64,000 bases of DNA from JAFGBM01 sp964610155 (lineage in GTDB: Bacteria > Actinomycetota > Actinomycetes > Actinomycetales > Demequinaceae): assembly GCA_964610155.1 (NCBI GenBank), contig CAZSUY010000004.1:67256-131255 (forward strand), given 5' to 3'. The notes under the pieces were generated by a model. The model did no database searches. It saw nothing but the letters and a program-made list of their open reading frames with translations, and was not told the origin of the DNA. The position numbers were made by a program, and so were the translations under genes. Below, in pieces: positions 59,811 to 64,000 of the stretch (position 1 is its first letter; each line of letters opens with the position of its first letter).

Positions 59811-60248
59811 GTGCCAACCGAGTCGTGGGCCTCAAGCGTGGCGGTACGCAAATCCATGCGGAGCAACCGCTCCCGCGACACTTCACCAGAACTGGCGATG
59901 CGGCGAGCGCTCCACGCGATGGGACTGCGCTACCGGGTGAACGCCCGTCCGCTACCCGAACTGCGGCGCACAGCGGATATCGTCTTCCGATCTGCGAAGA
60001 TCGCCGTCTTCGTCGACGGTTGCTTCTGGCACGGCTGCCCGGAGCACTACATCGCACCTGAGAGCCACGTGGAGTACTGGTTCGAGAAGATCCTCCGCAA
60101 CCAAGCCCGCGATCGCGAGACGGATGCCGCACTTGAGGAGGCTGGATGGCTTTCCCTCCGCTACTGGGAACACGTTCGGGTGGAGGAGGCTACGAAGGCG
60201 ATAGCCGCCCATGTCAGATGTCGTCGACCTTCCACTCGGCCATCGTAA
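59811..60248 (+). CDS. vsr: Vsr-type DNA mismatch endonuclease
   Basis: The 145 residues have the very-short-patch repair pattern: MRSNRSRDTSPELAMRRALHAMGLRYRVN, then TADIVFRSAKIAVFVDGCFWHGCPEH with the active-site aspartate, and a C-terminal helix. Vsr repairs T:G mismatches left by deamination of 5-methylcytosine and travels with cytosine methyltransferases, as here. GTG 59811 has TAGCCT six bases upstream and the overlapping GGAGGC. Confidence 0.93.
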   Translation: MPTESWASSVAVRKSMRSNRSRDTSPELAMRRALHAMGLRYRVNARPLPELRRTADIVFRSAKIAVFVDGCFWHGCPEHYIAPESHVEYWFEKILRNQARDRETDAALEEAGWLSLRYWEHVRVEEATKAIAAHVRCRRPSTRPS

Positions 60249-60369
60249 TGAACCTCCACGAGTGGCTTGCCCCCTGTACGGTGCGCCGCGCTTCCCTGTA
60301 GTCAATGGATGCCCGGCTGATACGCCGTGCCTCCGGTGGGATGTCCCAGTACCTTGCTAGTCTCGCGCC

Positions 60370-61053
60370 ATGGAGGATCGCCCAAGGCTGCTCGACCTCT
60401 TCTGCTGCGCAGGCGGGGCCGCTATGGGCTACTACCGAGCTGGTTTCGAGGTCGTGGGCGTGGATATCGAAGCACAGTCGAACTTCCCCTTCGAGTTTGT
60501 GCAGGCAGATGCCCTCACGCTCGATCAAGAGTTCATCCAGTCATTCGATGCGATCCACGCTTCGCCCCCATGCCAGTCCTACTCAGACCTTGCGAAACGC
60601 AACAAGAATGCCGACAAATGGCCGCGCCTCATCGAACCGACTCGCAAAATGCTCGACACGACAGGCCTTCCATACATGATCGAGAATGTCGAAGGCGCCC
60701 CTCTTATTGATCCTGTTGTGCTCTGCGGCACGATGTTCCCCCCACTCCGAGTTATTCGCCATCGTCTCTTCGAGGCGAACTTTCCACTATCGACACCCCC
60801 GCATGGGCCGCATCCATTGGTTTTCACCCACGACAAGCGCAAACGTCACTACGGGATCCTCAACCAGGACACCTCGTTCGTACAGGTAACCGGCGGCGGC
60901 AACTGCTCGGTCGCCAACGCCCGGGACGCGATGGGCATCGGCTGGATGACGAAGAATGAACTCAACGAGTCCATCCCTCCCGCGTATACCGAGTACCTCG
61001 GGAAGCAAGTACTAAGTGAGGTCATCCGGCGACTCGAGCTCCAGGCCGCATAG
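60370..61053 (+). CDS. Short DNA (cytosine-5)-methyltransferase
   Basis: The 227 residues contain SAM motif I LLDLFCCAGGAAMGYYRAGF, motif IV HASPPCQSYSDL with the catalytic Cys68, motif VI MIENVEGAP and a C-terminal segment PPAYTEYLGKQVL. It is shorter than standalone enzymes, like phage or plasmid forms with a minimal target-recognition region. TAGTCT (60358-60363) lies six bases before ATG 60370. Vsr lies upstream and an HNH gene 11 bp downstream, so it is the modification part of a probable type II system. Confidence 0.9.
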   Translation: MEDRPRLLDLFCCAGGAAMGYYRAGFEVVGVDIEAQSNFPFEFVQADALTLDQEFIQSFDAIHASPPCQSYSDLAKRNKNADKWPRLIEPTRKMLDTTGLPYMIENVEGAPLIDPVVLCGTMFPPLRVIRHRLFEANFPLSTPPHGPHPLVFTHDKRKRHYGILNQDTSFVQVTGGGNCSVANARDAMGIGWMTKNELNESIPPAYTEYLGKQVLSEVIRRLELQAA

Positions 61054-61064
61054 CAGAGAGGCTC

Positions 61065-61637
61065 GTGATGTCTCGAAGCGCCAAAGCCCGGATCGCCGAG
61101 TACCTGATAGCCCACGTCGGAGAGATCGTGACCGCCAAGCAGCTTCAGGAAGTCGCCGAGCCTGTCAGCGAATGGGCGAGACGTGTTCGTGAGTTGCGTG
61201 ACGAAGAAGGCTGGCCAATCGTGACGCAGCACGACTCGGCGAAACTGCGCCCCGGTGAGTACATCCTCGAATACCTTCCTGCCGAACGACGTGACGTGAC
61301 ATTCCAGCGCGAAATCTCACAGCGTCTCCGCGCCGAGGTCCTAGACCGCAACGGATTCACCTGCCAGATGTGCGGAAAGACGCCGGGTGACACCGCCCCC
61401 GACACGGGCCGAAAGGTCCGGCTCCACGTCGGCCACATCGTCGATAAAAGCCTTGGCGGCAAAGACGAGGCGTCCAACCTCCGTACGCTCTGCTCGACCT
61501 GCAACCAGGGTGCGAAGAACCTGACGCTTGAAAAGCCCTCGAGTATCTGGCTACTGTCGCAGGTCCGCCGCGCGGGTATCGATGAACAGCGGGCCGTGTA
61601 CGAGTGGCTCGCGAAGAAGTTCGGGACGAACGGCTAG
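61065..61637 (+). CDS. HNH endonuclease, probable type II restriction enzyme
   Basis: The 190 residues have an N-terminal winged-helix-like part (SAKARIAEYLIAHVGEIVTAKQLQEVA...WARRVRELRDEEGWPIVT) and a C-terminal HNH nuclease. The HNH part shows zinc cysteines CQMC (100-103) and CSTC (143-146), LHVGHIVDKSLGG and N138. Position after a 5mC methyltransferase and vsr suggests it is the restriction enzyme; the recognition site cannot be read from sequence. AGAGAGG precedes the start. Confidence 0.85.
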   Translation: MMSRSAKARIAEYLIAHVGEIVTAKQLQEVAEPVSEWARRVRELRDEEGWPIVTQHDSAKLRPGEYILEYLPAERRDVTFQREISQRLRAEVLDRNGFTCQMCGKTPGDTAPDTGRKVRLHVGHIVDKSLGGKDEASNLRTLCSTCNQGAKNLTLEKPSSIWLLSQVRRAGIDEQRAVYEWLAKKFGTNG

Positions 61638-61780
61638 TCGTCGAAGATCTGCTTCGCAAATTCGTCGTACTCTGGTAGCACGCTGAGTACGGCCCGAGCC
61701 GCTGGCCAGACTGATGCCCGAGCGCGAACTAGGCCGTGCCCACTTGTGAAACCTATTGAGATGCCCTGATCGACTGGCCT
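61634..61780 (-). pseudogene. 3' remnant of an unrecognised gene
   Basis: One reverse frame is open from inside the 3' end of ilvE to TAG at 61634 and reads like real protein: DQGISIGFTSGHGLVRARAS, then VWPAARAVLSVLPEYDEFAK and QIFDD. It has no start codon of its own except an internal GTG near the end. The stop overlaps the HNH stop in CTAG. I infer the C-terminal piece of a gene cut off when the region was rearranged; the family is not recognised. Confidence 0.45.
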
Positions 61781-62882
61781 AGCGCACCCGGCGCATCCAC
61801 CCATAAGAGTCGGGCACCCGCCCGTACTGGATGTCCATCAACTCCTTGCGGATCGCCATGGTGACCTCGCCGGCCGAGCCGTCCCCGACCGTCGTGTTGA
61901 AGTCCGCTCCGACGAAACGTCCCACGGGTGTCACGACAGCCGCCGTCCCGCATGCGAACACCTCGGTGATTTCTCCGTCGTCCACACCCTCCCGCACCTC
62001 GGCTAGCGAGATGCTCCGCTCGACAACCTTGGTGCCGTCATCGTCCAGCAGTTTGAGCACGGAGTCGCGGGTGATGCCCTCGAGAATGGTTCCGGTCAGG
62101 CGCGGGGTCTCGATCGTGCCGTCCTTCCGCACGATGCACAAGTTCATTCCCCCGAGCTCCTCGAGGTATATACCGGTGGCGGCATCTGTGAACAACACCT
62201 GCTGGCAGCCGTTCTCGTGCGCCTGCATCTGCGGCAGCAAGGATGCCGCATAGTTGCCCCCGCACTTGGCCGCCCCCGTCCCGCCCGATCCGGCTCGGTG
62301 AAAGCCCTCCACGACCCAAATCGAGACCGGCTTGACGCCGCCGGGGAAGTACGGACCGACGGGACCGGCGATGAGGAGGTAGTCGACGACATTCGCGGGG
62401 CGTACCCCGATGAACGCCTCCGAGGCGAACATGTACGGCCGGAGGTACATGCTGGACTCCGGGACGCTGGGCACCCACTCGTGATCGAGGGCTATGACCG
62501 CCTCAATCGAGCCGAGAAAATCCTCGACCGAGAGCTCGGGCAGGGCAAGGCGCCGGGACGACGCCTGGAAGCGCTCGGCGTTCGCCTCGGCCCGGAATAG
62601 CCAGATTGAGCCATCCTCGTGGCGGTAGGCCTTGAGGCCCTCGAAGACCTCCTGGGCGTAATGAAGCACGGCCGCGGCGGGGTCGAGCGTCAGGGGACCG
62701 TAGGGCTCGACACGGCGATCCGTCCAGCCGTCCGCCTTGGTCCACGTCATCCGGGCCATGTGGTCGGAAAAGGCGGTGCCGAAACCCAGGTCGGCGAGGA
62801 CGGCCGCCCGCTCGGACTCAGAGCGCGGCGTCTCACTGGGGTGGACGGCGAAAGCCTCGACCGACGAGGTTGTGGCGCTCAT
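61779..62882 (-). CDS. ilvE: Branched-chain amino acid aminotransferase
   Basis: IlvE makes Leu, Ile and Val from the keto acids with PLP. The 367 residues have LHYAQEVFEGLKAYRHEDG, the PLP lysine in GTGAAKCGGNYAASL, EELGGMNLCIV and TEVFACGTAAVVTPVG. ATG 62882 with AAGGA upstream is chosen. It lies 32 bp after leuB on the same strand. Confidence 0.97.
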   Translation of the reverse strand: MSATTSSVEAFAVHPSETPRSESERAAVLADLGFGTAFSDHMARMTWTKADGWTDRRVEPYGPLTLDPAAAVLHYAQEVFEGLKAYRHEDGSIWLFRAEANAERFQASSRRLALPELSVEDFLGSIEAVIALDHEWVPSVPESSMYLRPYMFASEAFIGVRPANVVDYLLIAGPVGPYFPGGVKPVSIWVVEGFHRAGSGGTGAAKCGGNYAASLLPQMQAHENGCQQVLFTDAATGIYLEELGGMNLCIVRKDGTIETPRLTGTILEGITRDSVLKLLDDDGTKVVERSISLAEVREGVDDGEITEVFACGTAAVVTPVGRFVGADFNTTVGDGSAGEVTMAIRKELMDIQYGRVPDSYGWMRRVR

Positions 62883-62914
62883 GTGCGGGTCCTTCCTTCC
62901 CATTCCCTCGTGGA

Positions 62915-63875
62915 CTATGCGGTGATCCGTGCTGCGATCGCGTCACCTATCTCGGATGTCGAGCGCTTGGTGTCCCCCTTGCTCGCGGCATCGGCGGCGA
63001 CGGCATTCTCCACCTTCGTCGCCAGGTCCGGGTACCCGAGGAAGTCGAGCATCATGGCGACGCTCAGGACGGTCGCCGAGGGGTCGGCGATTCCCTTGCC
63101 CGCGATATCCGGGGCCGAACCATGGATCGGCTCGAACATACTCGGCGCGGTCCGGTCGGCGTTGATGTTGCCAGACGCCGCCAGGCCTATCCCCCCGGAC
63201 ACCGTCGCGGCGAGGTCGGTGATGATGTCGCCGAAGAGGTTGTCCGTGACGATGACGTCGAAGCGACCTGGGTCGGTCGCCATGAAGATGGTCGCGGCGT
63301 CGATGTGAAAGTAGTCCCACGTCACGCCCGGATACTCGGCTGCCACCTCCTCGACCGTGCGCTGCCACAGGTGCCCGGCATGGACGAGGACGTTGTGCTT
63401 GTGGACGAGCGTGACGTGCTTCCGGGTGCGCTTGAACGCGAGCTCGAACGCATATCGCACGACCCGCTCCACGCCATGCCGGGTGTTGACGGACACCTCG
63501 GTCGCGATCTCGTGAGGGGTCCCTACGCGGAGCGCCCCCCCGTTGCCCACATATGGACCCTCGGTGCCCTCCCTGACGACGACGAAGTCGATCTCGCCCG
63601 GATCGCGGAGCGGCGAGGTCTCGCCGGGGTACAGCTTGGACGGCCGGAGATTCACATATTGATCCAGCTCGAAGCGCAACCGCAACAGGAGCCCCCGCTC
63701 GAGCACCCCGCTGGGCACGGTCGGGTCGCCGACGGCACCCAACAGGATGACGTCTTGTTTCCTGATCGCGGCGAGATCGGCATCGGTCAGGGTCTCGCCG
63801 GTGTCGTGCCACCGCTTAGCTCCCAAGTTGAAACTGGTCTCCTCGAAGACGAGGCTGGCCCCGTCCGCGGCGGCG
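62915..63875 (-). CDS. leuB: 3-isopropylmalate dehydrogenase, 5' end lost or corrupted
   Basis: LeuB oxidises isopropylmalate in leucine synthesis. The readable part has ETSFNLGAKRWHDTGETL, LLGAVGDPTVPSGVLERGLLL, HKHNVLVHAGHLW and DVIVTDNLFGDIITDLAA, MFEPIHGSAPDIAGKGIADP. The normal first ~25 residues (a GDGIGPEV motif) are missing: upstream of about 63875 the sequence becomes G/C homopolymers that encode no LeuB. The frame stays open to 63955, but that extension is not trustworthy. Confidence 0.9.
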
Positions 63876-64000
63876 TGGGGGGACGTGCGGGGCGCCCCCA
63901 CCCCCCCCGCGTTCCCCCTCCCACCCGCCCCCGGCGCCCGCCTCCCCCTGTTCAACTACAACACTGGCGGCAAACCCGGTGGTTACGCCGACTTCGACAA
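63876..64000. other. Anomalous window end: homopolymer-rich stretch and unrelated sequence
   Basis: From 63876 to about 63950 the plus strand is nearly all C and G with long C runs (G runs on the minus strand). From 63951 to the end the composition changes, and a plus-strand frame reads FNYNTGGKPGGYADFD, unlike the LeuB N-terminus that should be here. It looks like a low-quality read end or a chimeric join rather than biology. Confidence 0.6.

Noticed and set aside
60214..60369. Minus-strand frame between vsr and the methyltransferase gene
   Set aside because: It continues antisense into the methyltransferase gene, has no ribosome site and shows no family motif. The 121 bp gap holds only the probable methyltransferase promoter.

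Overview
The window is high-GC DNA, densely packed with genes and mostly on the minus strand. Its gene order is that of an actinobacterium (Actinomycetota). The blocks rne-rplU-rpmA-obgE-proB-proA-nadD-rsfS and rnc-rpmF-yceD-coaD-rsmD-recG-fakA-rpmB-thiL-ddl-gpsA-plsC-...-leuD-leuC-iclR-gltX-fah-cimA-ilvE-leuB are conserved in that phylum. A DtxR/IdeR-type iron box, an HspR-type heat-shock inverted repeat, an IclR regulator divergent from leuCD and many genes with apparent leaderless promoters agree with this. The class or genus cannot be fixed from the sequence. The gene set looks like an aerobic or microaerobic amino-acid prototroph with a compact genome.

Layout. 0-3 kb: the 5' part of a DegV/FakB protein and leuS. 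3-5.2 kb: a HemC-like protein without the catalytic cofactor cysteine, divergent from a membrane protein behind an iron box, then a small membrane protein and tRNA-Ala(GGC). 5.3-15.4 kb: rsfS, a proline-rich anchored protein, nadD, proA, proB, obgE, rpmA, rplU, a decayed acetyltransferase, a lipoprotein and rne. 15.7-23.8 kb: cytochrome bd oxidase (cydABDC), followed by a GAF histidine kinase and a convergent response regulator. 23.8-26.5 kb: tandem duplicated DUF4015 genes with duplicated promoters. 26.5-42 kb: ribosome, CoA, recombination, fatty-acid kinase, thiamine and cell-wall genes, then leuDC. 42-47.6 kb: an IclR regulator, an ECF sigma with an anti-sigma-like partner, a flavodoxin, tRNA-Glu(CTC) and a ClpB without N-domain. 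47.8-49.6 kb: tRNA-Gln(CTG) and an arsR-permease-thioredoxin operon. 49.6-57.5 kb: HAD hydrolase, gltX, FAH, DinB/ClbS, YggS, an unknown, a VIT transporter and cimA. 57.6-61.8 kb: a metalloprotease-like gene, an mltG-like gene, an RHH/Doc toxin-antitoxin pair and a Vsr / 5mC methyltransferase / HNH endonuclease cluster. 61.8-63.9 kb: ilvE and leuB.

How they work together. leuB, ilvE, cimA and leuCD belong to branched-chain amino-acid synthesis. cimA is preceded by what looks like a complete ribosome-mediated attenuator: a leader peptide with Ile-Val-Ile codons, a strong hairpin starting at its stop codon, then a terminator with a T-run. cimA is separated from ilvE by about 4 kb of accessory DNA that includes the toxin-antitoxin and restriction-modification genes. 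fakA and degV can together activate exogenous fatty acids, and plsC and gpsA feed phospholipid synthesis. The cyd cluster probably takes its oxygen or redox signal from the adjacent two-component system.

The most noteworthy observations are the cimA attenuator, the catalytically degenerate HemC-like protein beside an iron box, a recurring TANNNT-6 nt-start codon arrangement upstream of about a dozen genes, and the defence insertion. The last ~125 bases are anomalous: the 5' end of leuB dissolves into a homopolymer-rich stretch followed by unrelated sequence, probably an assembly or contig-end artefact.
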